Source: Desulfocapsa sulfexigens (GTDB taxonomy: Bacteria > Desulfobacterota > Desulfobulbia > Desulfobulbales > Desulfocapsaceae). From it: a DNA stretch of 9,771 nt. Every line of letters begins with the position of its first letter. Position 1 is the stretch's first letter. Under the pieces are notes generated by a model. It was not told where the DNA came from and ran no database searches. It saw only the letters and a list, made by a program, of their open reading frames with translations. Location of the stretch: positions 1 to 9,771 of the forward strand of contig DQVD01000384.1 in NCBI GenBank assembly GCA_015661935.1, written 5' to 3'. Positions 1 to 7,696 of this stretch are shown here, in pieces. The translations under genes were made by a program, and so were the position numbers.

Positions 1-1073
1 ATTTTCACAGTAAATGGAAACAGACCGCTCATTGTGTACGATTGCCCATTCAGGTTAAGGATTCGTTCACACAAATACATAAACCCGCCACATTCCCAAT
101 ATATTATGCCATCTGAATTTCCAAAACCATGTACTGCTGCTAGCATCGCTTTATTTGCACTTAATTTTTCAGCATGGAGTTCAGGATATCCCCCGCCCAG
201 GTAAATTCCTTTGCAACCTTCCGGCAGGTTGCTGTCGGACAATGGACTGAAGAAAACAAGCTCAGCACCGGCTTGTTCAAGGATCTTGAAATTGTCGTCA
301 TAATAAAAACAAAATGCCTTGTCTCTTGCAACTGCCAGACGTACCTTTTCTCTTTTGACCGATGTATCAATGGTCGCACTTTGTGATTTAAAGGTAGAAC
401 GTGCTGAAATTTCGAGCAGCTTATCAAGATCAAGATGCGTTTCAATGGAGTTTGCAAGCTGCAGAAGCTGTCCGTCATCCAGAGGCGTTTCTTCTCCCAT
501 ATGGAGACCAAGATGACGATCAGGAATTTCAAAACGTATATCCCGGGGAAAAAAGCCTAATATCTCAGCTTTGCATACACCAGACATCGCACCTTCAATT
601 AATTCACGATGTCGTACACTACCCACCCGATTAAAGATGACGCCGGCAATTTCAACTTCTTTCGAATATACTTCAAAACCTTTAACCACAGCGGCAACAC
701 TCTCTGCGGCCGAACGAACATCTACAACCAGAATTACAGGTAAGTTCAATTCTACTGCAAGAGCAGCTGAGCTTGCGATGCCTCCATCAAAGAGTCCCAT
801 CACTCCTTCTACAACTGCGACATCCATCCCGGCAAATCTTTCATTGAAACAGTTCGTACAAAATCCACGGCCACACATTCGTAAATCAAGGTTTGGTGAA
901 GTCTTGCCGGTTACCATCTTGTGCAGGCTTGGATCTATAAAATCAGGGCCGCATTTAAAAGGTTGCACCCTAAGCCCTCTTGCCTTGAGGGCGGCCATAA
1001 TACCCAAGGTGAGCGTGGTTTTACCTGATCCGGAAGAAGTTCCGCCTATTAGGAATGCTGAAGAAGAGTTCAT
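1..1073 (-). CDS. cbiA: Cobyrinic acid a,c-diamide synthase CbiA (C-terminus cut by window edge)
   Basis: CbiA is a glutamine- and ATP-dependent amidotransferase that amidates the a and c side chains of cobyrinic acid. My own translation of the minus strand from the ATG at 1073 gives 357 open codons running off the left edge; family members are about 450-460 residues, so roughly 100 are missing. The N-terminal synthetase domain starts with the P-loop-like GGTSSGSGKTT (10-20), followed by KCGPDFIDP (40-48) and VVEGVMGLFDG (87-97). The C-terminal class I glutaminase domain begins around 243 (RLAVARDKAFCFYY) and contains GGGYPELHAE (293-302) and the nucleophile Cys328 in WECGGFMYL. The glutaminase His/Glu residues lie beyond the edge. 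The ATG overlaps the cbiB stop as ATGA and has no clear Shine-Dalgarno of its own, so translational coupling is likely. Unusual: Cys67, Cys72 and Cys75 cluster after NLDLRM. Confidence 0.96.
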   Translation of the reverse strand, partial: MNSSSAFLIGGTSSGSGKTTLTLGIMAALKARGLRVQPFKCGPDFIDPSLHKMVTGKTSPNLDLRMCGRGFCTNCFNERFAGMDVAVVEGVMGLFDGGIASSAALAVELNLPVILVVDVRSAAESVAAVVKGFEVYSKEVEIAGVIFNRVGSVRHRELIEGAMSGVCKAEILGFFPRDIRFEIPDRHLGLHMGEETPLDDGQLLQLANSIETHLDLDKLLEISARSTFKSQSATIDTSVKREKVRLAVARDKAFCFYYDDNFKILEQAGAELVFFSPLSDSNLPEGCKGIYLGGGYPELHAEKLSANKAMLAAVHGFGNSDGIIYWECGGFMYLCERILNLNGQSYTMSGLFPFTVK

Positions 1074-2074
1074 GAGAATAATTGGATCAGGCAGAATCTG
1101 CTAATCAGCAGAAGTATTAAAAAGAATAATGAACCAAGCAACATCAAACGATTAACAAGGAGAATATCCAGATCTTTTACCGGACGATTATCATCACCTA
1201 TTCGTGGCTTTTTTACTTCTTTACCAAAGTATACAGACACTCCGCCCAACTGAACATCAAGTGCTCCGGCAACTGCTGCTTCAGGGTGAGCAGCGTTAGG
1301 GCTGGCATGGGCGAGTCTGTCACGTTTGAAAATCATAAAGGCATTCTGCCATTGAAGACCAAGAACAAAAGCGGCTGATACAAGCATTAAACCACTTATT
1401 CGGGCAGGAATAAAATTAACAAAATCATCAAATTTTGCTGCCACTCTGCCAAAATGCAGATATCTTTCATTTTTATAACCAAACATAGAATCCATGGTAT
1501 TTACTGCTTTGTATCCCATGGCTCCCGTTACTGCAAGAAATAGTGGATCTATCCCTGTAAGAGGAGCGAGAAGTGAGAATAGTATAGCGTAAAAAAGAGG
1601 TGCTGTTACACCGTCCACCATATTTTCTGCCACTGTTTCAATGCAGGCACGAATAATCCCTTTTCTATCAAGTAATGCAGTATCACGACCAACAATATGT
1701 GCTACTGCTCTTCGTGCAGTTTTTAGATTATCATTCTTTTGCAGAGCCGAATAGACTGAGCGACTATGTACAACCAGATCCCGGGCAGCAATGCATGTAT
1801 ATAAAAGAAAAATTGCTGTAAACTGAGTGAGCAACGATGAATACAAAGATATGGCAAAGAGTAGAACTACGGTCAAAGTTATAGTCAAAAAAAGAACTAT
1901 TACAAATGAGAGCGTGCCTGCAAGGCCTTCTGAGGATATCAATTTACGAAATAATTTCTCACTGCTGCTACAGAAAAAACCTATCACTCGTACAGGATGC
2001 GGTAAACGTACAGGATCTCCAAAAAGCAAATCTAAAACCACAGCCAATCCGACTTGTAACTCAAAGAGTAGCAT
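1070..2074 (-). CDS. cbiB: Adenosylcobinamide-phosphate synthase CbiB
   Basis: Integral membrane enzyme that attaches (R)-1-amino-2-propanol O-2-phosphate to adenosylcobyric acid, giving adenosylcobinamide phosphate. The 334-residue product is full length for the family. Family signatures appear in order: DLLFGDP..LPHPV near 15-28, VGRDT (128-132), VAENMVDGVTAPLFYA (148-163), NTMDSMFGY (192-200), AAKFDDFVNFIPAR (212-225) and SPNAAHPEAAVAGAL (258-272). Hydrophobic stretches around 53-95, 157-185, 226-243 and 307-333 fit a multi-pass inner-membrane protein. It starts 7 nt after the stop of the cobD-cbiP fusion, and its TGA overlaps the cbiA ATG. The gene directly upstream makes both of its substrates (cobyric acid and aminopropanol phosphate), which fits well with its position. 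Confidence 0.97.
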   Translation of the reverse strand: MLLFELQVGLAVVLDLLFGDPVRLPHPVRVIGFFCSSSEKLFRKLISSEGLAGTLSFVIVLFLTITLTVVLLFAISLYSSLLTQFTAIFLLYTCIAARDLVVHSRSVYSALQKNDNLKTARRAVAHIVGRDTALLDRKGIIRACIETVAENMVDGVTAPLFYAILFSLLAPLTGIDPLFLAVTGAMGYKAVNTMDSMFGYKNERYLHFGRVAAKFDDFVNFIPARISGLMLVSAAFVLGLQWQNAFMIFKRDRLAHASPNAAHPEAAVAGALDVQLGGVSVYFGKEVKKPRIGDDNRPVKDLDILLVNRLMLLGSLFFLILLLISRFCLIQLFS

Positions 2075-2081
2075 TACTGAA

Positions 2082-4649
2082 TTAAAGTCCTAAAAGTTGG
2101 TATACTCTGTCCATGTCGATTCCCTGCCGGACGGTATCAGCTAAATGATCAAATGCCGGTTCAAGGTTATAACTGCACAATGGGCCATTGTAGGCTTTAT
2201 AACCTTTTTTCTGACGACGGTTGTCAATAAACCAGCGGCGAAACAGATCCGAGTCAAACATGCCATGCAGGTAGCTCCCCCAGATATTGTCACCATCTGA
2301 AACTGTTCCACAGGATGAATTATCATCATAAGAAAAGATTGGCTTACTGCTGTTTTTCGTTAAGCCATGGTGGATTTCATAGCCGATTACCGGCTGTCCG
2401 GATGGAACATGGGTACCACTTTTTCTGGTCAATGTTTTATCAGTAGCCAGCACAGTCCGCATGTCGATTAATGATAAAGCACTTATTGATTTCTGTTTCG
2501 ATTCCATACCGTAAGGATCCTCAATGGATCGACCAAGCATCTGGTATCCACCGCATATTCCAACGATTTCACCACCGGATTGCGCATACTTTTGAATTGC
2601 TGCAGCCATTCCTGTGGACTGCATAAACTGAAGATCGCCAATAACATTTTTTGAACCGGGCAAAATAACAACATCAGGATTTCCAAGTTTATCAGGATGC
2701 GAAATGATACGCAGATACACATCGGGTTCATTAATAAAAGGCTCAAGGTCTGTGAAATTGGAGATATGAGGCAAATTTACCACAACTACTTCAATATAAT
2801 CCTGATCCGGTTCCATCCCTTCAAAAAGACCATCTTTAAAAGAAACAGAATCTTCTTCAGGTATGCCATGATTAAAAAGATAGGGGATCACACCCAGCAC
2901 ATCCTTGCCGGTGTGATTTTGCACGTAATCGTGGGCGTCTTGTAAAAGGTCTTTTTTGCCGCGAAAACGGTTTACAAGAAACCCTGCAACAAGACGACGT
3001 TCCCATTGATTTAAAACCTCCATATGCCCGACAAAGGAAGCATAAACTCCGCCTCTGTCAATGTCTCCAACCAGAATAACAGGAGAGTCAGCATGACGTG
3101 CCATACGCATATTTACGATATCATGACTTTTTAAATTAACTTCTCCCGGAGATCCTGCTCCTTCAAGAATTACAGCCTGGTATTGGGATGCCAGTTCATC
3201 ATAGCAATCGGAAACAATTGTCATGGCCTGTTTTTTATAAGCGACATAGTCCATAACAGACATATTCCCCAGTGGTTTGCCACGGACTATAATCTGGCTG
3301 CCTGTGTCTGAATTTGGCTTTAAGAGTATGGGATTCATCAGGATATCAGGATCAAGTCTTGCAGCCTGAGCCTGAACAACCTGTGCCCTGCCCATTTCGA
3401 GCCCATCCATGGTTACAAAGGAATTTAAAGACATATTCTGTGCTTTAAATGGCGCTACATGCACCCCATCCTGCAGCAAAATTCGGCAAAGCGCTGTCGT
3501 GAGCACTGATTTTCCTGCATTGGATGTAGTGCCCTGAAACATTAGCGCTGGTGTCTTCTTTAAGCTTTTTTGTGTGTTTTTAGTAGGAAGTATTGTGGAT
3601 AAAACCTCACAAAACAATTGGTTTTCCTTAGTATTTCGGACAGCAATTCGGAAAAATTCCTCTCCAAGACCCAGATAGTTTGCACAATCTCTGATCAGAA
3701 TATATTTTGTGGCAAGCTGTTGTTTTAATTCTGCAACTGTGCACTTTCCCATAAGCCGGATAAGAAAATAATTAGCCTCAGCCGGGAATACTTTAAGATC
3801 TATAAAATTTGCTAAATCCTTCCTGAAGGATTCTCTCTCTTCGAGACAAATTTTGCGGGTTTGTTTTTGATACTCTTCATCTGCAATTGCATGTTCACCA
3901 ACTTTCTGAGCCAAACTGTTCACAGTCCAGGGAGGCAGGAGTTGCTGCAATTTGGAAGCTATGTTTTCCGGAAAAACCCCGAAACCGAGACGTAATCCGG
4001 GGATAGCATAAAACTTCGTAAGTGAATGGAGAGTCATGATATTCGGTTCTTCTCCCGCAAGACTCTTACTGTTTCCAACAAACTCAAGAAATGCTTCATC
4101 CACAAGAAACATGGTTTTCGGATGCTTCCTGGCGAGTTTTTGTAATTTTTCGCTATCTATACATCTCCCTGTAGGATTATTGGGATTTCCGAGGATCAGA
4201 ATGTCATCTGGAATTAATAGAAGATCAAGCTGCTCAAGATCCACTGCAAAGTTCTGATCTTCTCTCAACGGAACCGTTGTTATCTCAATACCTGCCATAT
4301 CGAATACTTTCAGGTAGTCCACATAGCATGGCACTGGAATGACAGCTCTTTTGCAATCAAGAATACGCGGCAGCTGATAGAGGAGTTCAGTTGTACCATT
4401 GGCCACCAGGATATTTTGAACGGGAAGATGGTACTTTCGGGCAATGCATTTTTTTAAGGATGAAGCAGTGGGATCGGGATAATGAAGGATGGCGTCAAGT
4501 TCCCGACTGATACAGGAACGGAGCCACTCTGGCGGGCCTATTGAATTGATATTTGCGCTAAAATCAAGGATCTCCTCAAGATTAATGGATTTTGAGTTTG
4601 CAGCAGCATGGATATTGCCCCCATGTTCGTATAAAGATGATACTGTCAT
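2082..4649 (-). CDS. cobD-cbiP: Fused threonine-phosphate decarboxylase (CobD) - cobyric acid synthase (CbiP)
   Basis: An 855-residue bifunctional protein. Residues about 1-355 are a class I/II PLP fold of the CobD/HisC type, expected to decarboxylate L-threonine O-3-phosphate to (R)-1-amino-2-propanol O-2-phosphate: NPNNPTG (155-161), VDEAF with Asp184, SLTK with the Schiff-base Lys212, and GLRLGFG with Arg220. After a short polar linker (about 354-367), residues 368-855 are a complete CbiP/CobQ, which amidates the b, d, e and g side chains: P-loop-like GTTSNAGKS (373-381), FKAQNMSLNS (401-410), LKPNSDTGSQIIV (443-455), LEGAGSPGEVNL (495-506), GDIDRGG (528-534), PGSKN (664-668), nucleophile Cys699 in GICGGYQMLG, and His795 in YLHG. 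Both halves look intact, with every motif noted. It starts 6 nt after the cobS stop. A sequencing frameshift that joined two genes is unlikely because the linker is in frame and each half has normal length. Confidence 0.95.
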   Translation of the reverse strand: MTVSSLYEHGGNIHAAANSKSINLEEILDFSANINSIGPPEWLRSCISRELDAILHYPDPTASSLKKCIARKYHLPVQNILVANGTTELLYQLPRILDCKRAVIPVPCYVDYLKVFDMAGIEITTVPLREDQNFAVDLEQLDLLLIPDDILILGNPNNPTGRCIDSEKLQKLARKHPKTMFLVDEAFLEFVGNSKSLAGEEPNIMTLHSLTKFYAIPGLRLGFGVFPENIASKLQQLLPPWTVNSLAQKVGEHAIADEEYQKQTRKICLEERESFRKDLANFIDLKVFPAEANYFLIRLMGKCTVAELKQQLATKYILIRDCANYLGLGEEFFRIAVRNTKENQLFCEVLSTILPTKNTQKSLKKTPALMFQGTTSNAGKSVLTTALCRILLQDGVHVAPFKAQNMSLNSFVTMDGLEMGRAQVVQAQAARLDPDILMNPILLKPNSDTGSQIIVRGKPLGNMSVMDYVAYKKQAMTIVSDCYDELASQYQAVILEGAGSPGEVNLKSHDIVNMRMARHADSPVILVGDIDRGGVYASFVGHMEVLNQWERRLVAGFLVNRFRGKKDLLQDAHDYVQNHTGKDVLGVIPYLFNHGIPEEDSVSFKDGLFEGMEPDQDYIEVVVVNLPHISNFTDLEPFINEPDVYLRIISHPDKLGNPDVVILPGSKNVIGDLQFMQSTGMAAAIQKYAQSGGEIVGICGGYQMLGRSIEDPYGMESKQKSISALSLIDMRTVLATDKTLTRKSGTHVPSGQPVIGYEIHHGLTKNSSKPIFSYDDNSSCGTVSDGDNIWGSYLHGMFDSDLFRRWFIDNRRQKKGYKAYNGPLCSYNLEPAFDHLADTVRQGIDMDRVYQLLGL

Positions 4650-4655
4650 AATGAT

Positions 4656-5459
4656 CTACTGAGCCCGAGACACAAGAACAATACTCACAGCAACTGCAAG
4701 TTCAGTTAGTTCACAAACTGCCCCAAGTGTATCTCCTGTGGCACCGCCCAGTTTTTTGAAACACCAGAAGGAGAAGAGACCAACTGTAAACAGAATTGCC
4801 GCAAGAACAAAAAACATACTTTTGATAGAGAAAAAAGCTGTGATTATCAAGCAAAAAAGTAGTCCAATCACAGCAACTTTTCGAATATCTTTTGAGTAAA
4901 AAAGTCGTCCAAGACCATCCCCAGAGCGGGCGTATGGGAGTATGGCCATACTAACTATTATTGCTGTTCTCCCAGCTATGGGAATTATGAATACTGCCGT
5001 AATAAAGGAAATCCCGGCAAGAGAAGACAGAGCTGCATATTTGGCAAGTAAAACAAAGACGACAGCTATCATCCCCATGGCACCGGTATGACTATCCCTC
5101 ATTATTTCAAGAGCACGTGTGCGGGGTCTGCTGCTGAGAAGCCCGTCTCCACTATCAGCAAGTCCATCAAGATGGAGAAAACCTGAAATACCAGCAAGGA
5201 GAAACATTGCAAAAACTGCTAATAATGAGAAGGGTAAAATCCCAATTAACTGAGAAACAATCAGGGCTGTTGCTGATCCAATTAACAGGCCAATAAAAGG
5301 AAACCAGATCAAACTCGAAGAAAAAAAGCGACCATCCTCTGAACTTTTCCAGGAAACAGGAATAACAGTCAGGAAACGAAAACCTGCGAGAAAGGATGCA
5401 ATGGGATTAAGCAAGGCTTTGCTTAATCCATTGCCATCGTTAGCAGGATTTTCAGTCAT
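4656..5459 (-). CDS. cobS: Adenosylcobinamide-GDP ribazoletransferase (cobalamin synthase) CobS
   Basis: Membrane enzyme that joins adenosylcobinamide-GDP to alpha-ribazole(-phosphate), closing the nucleotide loop. The frame is open up to an ATG at 5534, but I chose the ATG at 5459. It sits one base after the cobT stop (TAAAATG), gives 267 residues (near the usual 245-265), and removes a basic 25-residue extension that would overlap cobT by 74 nt. In this numbering, signatures are GFRFLTVIPV (26-35), HLDGLADSGDGL (96-107, the acidic motif thought to bind metal and substrate), EIMRDSHTGAMG (118-129) and KKLGGATGDTLGAVCELTE (235-253). Several hydrophobic segments fit 6-7 membrane spans. About 30 nt inside the reading frame, the mRNA can form a perfect 11-bp hairpin (5404-5429). 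Confidence 0.95.
   Translation of the reverse strand: MTENPANDGNGLSKALLNPIASFLAGFRFLTVIPVSWKSSEDGRFFSSSLIWFPFIGLLIGSATALIVSQLIGILPFSLLAVFAMFLLAGISGFLHLDGLADSGDGLLSSRPRTRALEIMRDSHTGAMGMIAVVFVLLAKYAALSSLAGISFITAVFIIPIAGRTAIIVSMAILPYARSGDGLGRLFYSKDIRKVAVIGLLFCLIITAFFSIKSMFFVLAAILFTVGLFSFWCFKKLGGATGDTLGAVCELTELAVAVSIVLVSRAQ
5404..5429 (-). repeat. Perfect 11-bp inverted repeat (hairpin) in the 5' part of cobS
   Basis: On the minus strand, GGATTAAGCAA is followed by the loop AGCC and the exact complement TTGCTTAATCC, a perfect 11-bp stem with a 4-nt loop. It covers codons 11-19 of cobS (GLSKALLNP), starting 30 nt after the start codon at 5459. There is no U-run after it, so it is not a simple terminator. 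It could slow translation, protect or expose an RNA cut site between cobT and cobS, or be chance. The coded segment lies before the conserved part of CobS, so the protein puts little constraint on it. Confidence 0.8.
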
Positions 5460-5460
5460 T

Positions 5461-6525
5461 TTATTTATCAGCCCCGGCAACGGCTGCTTCTTCAAACGTG
5501 GCAACTTCTGTAAGAATTGCAACTGCAGCTTCAACTAAATTCATAGCAAGAGCGGCTCCGGTTCCTTCTCCTAAACGAAGATTGAGATCAAGAAGTGGCC
5601 TGCAACCAAGTTTTTCCTGCATGGCACGATGTCCGGGTTCCATGGATCGATGGGCACAGATAATAAAATCCCTTACAAAGGGCTCTATGGCACAGGCAAT
5701 AAGTGCTCCAGCTGAAGAGATAAAACCATCAACAACCACCGGTTTTCTTTGTGCTGCAGCTCCTATGATCAACCCTGCAATGCCTCCTATCTCAAAGCCA
5801 CCTACTTTTGCAAGGATATCAAGACCGTTTTTGGGGTCAGGCTTATTACGATCCAGGATTTTCCTGATTACCTGCTGCTTATGTGCAAGCTGTTCATCAT
5901 CAAGTCCGGTTCCTCGTCCTGTGAGTTCCTCAATGGGTTTTCCTGTAATAACAGCAGCTATTGCAGTTGAAGGTGTGGTGTTACCTATACCCATATCTCC
6001 TGTTCCAAAGATGTCAATTCGTTCGCCAAGTTCATAGGCAATATCAATCCCGGACTCTACGCAACGTGTTGCCATGGCAAGGCTCATGGCTGGGCCTTTT
6101 GTGATATTGTCGGTACCAAGTCCAACCTTTTTGTTTATTATCTTTCCCTGATCTGCCAAATCATTAAGATCCGCAGCTACTCCCATATCTACAACAATAA
6201 CTTCAGCTCCTGCCTGTTTGGCAAGTGCGTTGATTCCTGCCCCGCCATTAACAAAATTATAAACCATTTGAGGCGTTACTTCCTGAGGGAATTTACTGAC
6301 ACCCTCTGCAACAACTCCATGATCGCCAGCCATGGTGATAATAGCTTTTCGGGAAACAGCCGGTTTAATTGAGCGGGTTATACCGGCCAGATCCATGCTT
6401 AGATCCATCAGGTCGCCCAGGGACCAGTGCGGTAGAGCTAATTGGTCAAGACGTTGCTTTGCAAGATCGCGCGAATCGCTGTCCTGTGGATATATTTTTT
6501 TTATAGTTCGTTGAAGCAGGCTCAT
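5461..6525 (-). CDS. cobT: Nicotinate-nucleotide:dimethylbenzimidazole phosphoribosyltransferase CobT
   Basis: CobT moves phosphoribose from nicotinate mononucleotide to the lower-ligand base, giving an alpha-riboside phosphate. The 354-residue length is normal. Motifs: MAGDHGVVAEGVSKFPQEVT (65-84), VNGGAGINALA (92-102), GTGDMGIGNTTPSTAI (174-189), KVGGFEIGGIAG (240-251), VDGFISSAGALIA (265-277) and RLGEGTGAALAM (317-328). Glu320 matches the catalytic Glu317 of Salmonella CobT. Two departures from the Salmonella type: the position of Glu174 is Asp177, and the usual PPGSLG near the N-terminus is PHWSLG (32-37). The ATG overlaps the cobU stop as ATGA, with AGAGAG just upstream as a possible ribosome site. 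A run of eight A residues in the message (6495-6502) falls at codons 8-11. No gene for making a lower-ligand base is in the window, so the base used cannot be predicted. Confidence 0.97.
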   Translation of the reverse strand: MSLLQRTIKKIYPQDSDSRDLAKQRLDQLALPHWSLGDLMDLSMDLAGITRSIKPAVSRKAIITMAGDHGVVAEGVSKFPQEVTPQMVYNFVNGGAGINALAKQAGAEVIVVDMGVAADLNDLADQGKIINKKVGLGTDNITKGPAMSLAMATRCVESGIDIAYELGERIDIFGTGDMGIGNTTPSTAIAAVITGKPIEELTGRGTGLDDEQLAHKQQVIRKILDRNKPDPKNGLDILAKVGGFEIGGIAGLIIGAAAQRKPVVVDGFISSAGALIACAIEPFVRDFIICAHRSMEPGHRAMQEKLGCRPLLDLNLRLGEGTGAALAMNLVEAAVAILTEVATFEEAAVAGADK

Positions 6526-7106
6526 ATTGGCTCTCTAACAGGTAATGGATTGTACAAATCCGAATTATTTTTTAGAAACAGTGGCAGGCCGCAGCTCACT
6601 AGTATTACTTCATCGGCAGCAGCAGCAATTATTCTATTGGTTCTTCCAACCAGATCACGATAATGTCTGGCGCTTGCATTGTCAGGAACGACACCCATTC
6701 CGACTTCATTTGTTACACAGATTAAAGTTCCCTGGAATTCCTTAGCCTGTTGGGTGAGTTCTACCGCTTTTGCCGTCATCTCATCTTCGCTAAATTTAAT
6801 ATTCGCTCTTTCAGCTTGGTACGTGAGATTGTTAACCCATAACGTTACACAATCCAGAAGACATATTGTGTCCGATTTAAGTGATCTTATAACCCCGACA
6901 AGATCAAGTTCCTCTTCTATGGTTTGCCAGATAGCCTGATCACGATCAGCCTTATGGCGGGCAATTCTTGCATCCATCTCAGAGTCTATAACAGGGCAAG
7001 TCGCAAGAAAACAGTGTTTCCCGGATATTGATTCAGCACGAGCTTGTGCATAATCGCTTTTCCCGCTCCTGGCACCACCTGTAATCAAAATAAGCTTTGA
7101 TTTCAT
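6522..7106 (-). CDS. cobU: Adenosylcobinamide kinase / adenosylcobinamide-phosphate guanylyltransferase CobU
   Basis: Bifunctional cytoplasmic enzyme that phosphorylates adenosylcobinamide and then transfers GMP to make adenosylcobinamide-GDP, the CobS substrate. The 194 residues include the P-loop GGARSGKS (10-17), the ARIARHKADR segment (46-55) in which His51 corresponds to the guanylylated His46 of Salmonella CobU, a Walker B-like LLDCVTLWVNNL (83-94), NEVGMGVVP (133-141) and the RHYRDLVGRTNR helix (147-158). The end, after LPLFLKN, is about a dozen residues longer than many homologues. The ATG overlaps the cobC stop (ATGA), preceded by a purine-rich GGAACGGAAGGAAA stretch that should act as a ribosome site; its TGA overlaps the cobT ATG. 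In this de novo operon the guanylyltransferase activity on adenosylcobinamide phosphate is likely the essential one, with the kinase serving salvage. Confidence 0.97.
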   Translation of the reverse strand: MKSKLILITGGARSGKSDYAQARAESISGKHCFLATCPVIDSEMDARIARHKADRDQAIWQTIEEELDLVGVIRSLKSDTICLLDCVTLWVNNLTYQAERANIKFSEDEMTAKAVELTQQAKEFQGTLICVTNEVGMGVVPDNASARHYRDLVGRTNRIIAAAADEVILVSCGLPLFLKNNSDLYNPLPVREPI

Positions 7107-7696
7107 TTTCCTTCCGTTCCAAGATTAAACCCTGTAAGTACTGCACCTTCCGCAAAAAGATCCAGTGTTGCGTAACATCCCTTATGGACGTTGAACAGAA
7201 GATAGTGCGAAGGATCAAGATTTAAAAAATAGCAGATCAGATTTCGAATAACTCCGCCATGAGCAACAATCATAATATTTGTCTCAGGGGACTGTTTTAT
7301 GCGCTCTGCTGCTTTCTGTACTCTGTTAACAAAATGGTTGATACACTCCCCCTCGGGAAAACAGAAATCCTGTGACCTTTTACTCCAGACATCAACAAGT
7401 TCCGGATCTTTTTCAACTATTTCCTGAAAAGTCATCTCTTCCCAGCGCCCAAAATCAATTTCGCGCAAATCCGACTCATAAGCAAAAACATGATTCGGGA
7501 ACAGGATTTCACCACTTTGTCTGCAACGAATCATGGGACTTGAAATTAATTTTTCAACAGGATAATTCCTGAAAGTATTTTTCAGGCTCTTTATCTGAGA
7601 CACACCCTCTGGGGAAAGGTTCACATCATGTGAGCCCACATATCTTCCTGAGAGCCCGGTTTTACCATGCCTCAAGAGAGTCAGCCTTTTTGTCAT
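7103..7696 (-). CDS. cobC: Alpha-ribazole phosphatase, histidine phosphatase family (CobC)
   Basis: Probable phosphatase acting on alpha-ribazole 5'-phosphate or adenosylcobalamin 5'-phosphate, the last step of nucleotide-loop assembly. The 197 residues have the histidine phosphatase (phosphoglycerate mutase-like) fold: LLRHGKT (7-13) with phospho-acceptor His10, SSPMIRCRQS (52-61) with Arg57, LREIDFGRWE (77-86) with the acid residue Glu79, and IVAHGGVIRN (143-152) with the second His146. The family also contains phosphoglycerate mutases and general phosphatases that cannot be told apart by motif alone. The assignment rests mainly on position: it lies between cbiH and cobU, with 4-nt ATGA overlaps on both sides, in an operon that otherwise has no phosphatase. 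The symbol follows Salmonella usage. Confidence 0.9.
   Translation of the reverse strand: MTKRLTLLRHGKTGLSGRYVGSHDVNLSPEGVSQIKSLKNTFRNYPVEKLISSPMIRCRQSGEILFPNHVFAYESDLREIDFGRWEEMTFQEIVEKDPELVDVWSKRSQDFCFPEGECINHFVNRVQKAAERIKQSPETNIMIVAHGGVIRNLICYFLNLDPSHYLLFNVHKGCYATLDLFAEGAVLTGFNLGTEGK

Noticed and set aside
161..532. Minus-strand 123-codon frame inside cbiA.
   Set aside because: It overlaps the real cbiA frame on the same strand and shows no family features.
571..1104. Plus-strand 177-codon frame opposite cbiA.
   Set aside because: It is a low-complexity, Ser/Thr/Pro-rich shadow of a clearly coding minus strand with every CbiA motif intact.
1098..1111. CTGCT-AATC-AGCAG short hairpin near the end of cbiB.
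   Set aside because: A 5-bp stem inside coding sequence with no U-run is expected by chance, and the operon continues directly into cbiA.
5460..5534. Longer cobS start at 5534.
   Set aside because: It would add a basic 25-residue extension overlapping cobT by 74 nt, while the ATG at 5459 directly follows the cobT stop and gives the usual family length.
5498..6037. Plus-strand 179-codon frame opposite cobT.
   Set aside because: Antisense shadow rich in Ser/Pro, with no start signal, against a well-conserved CobT.
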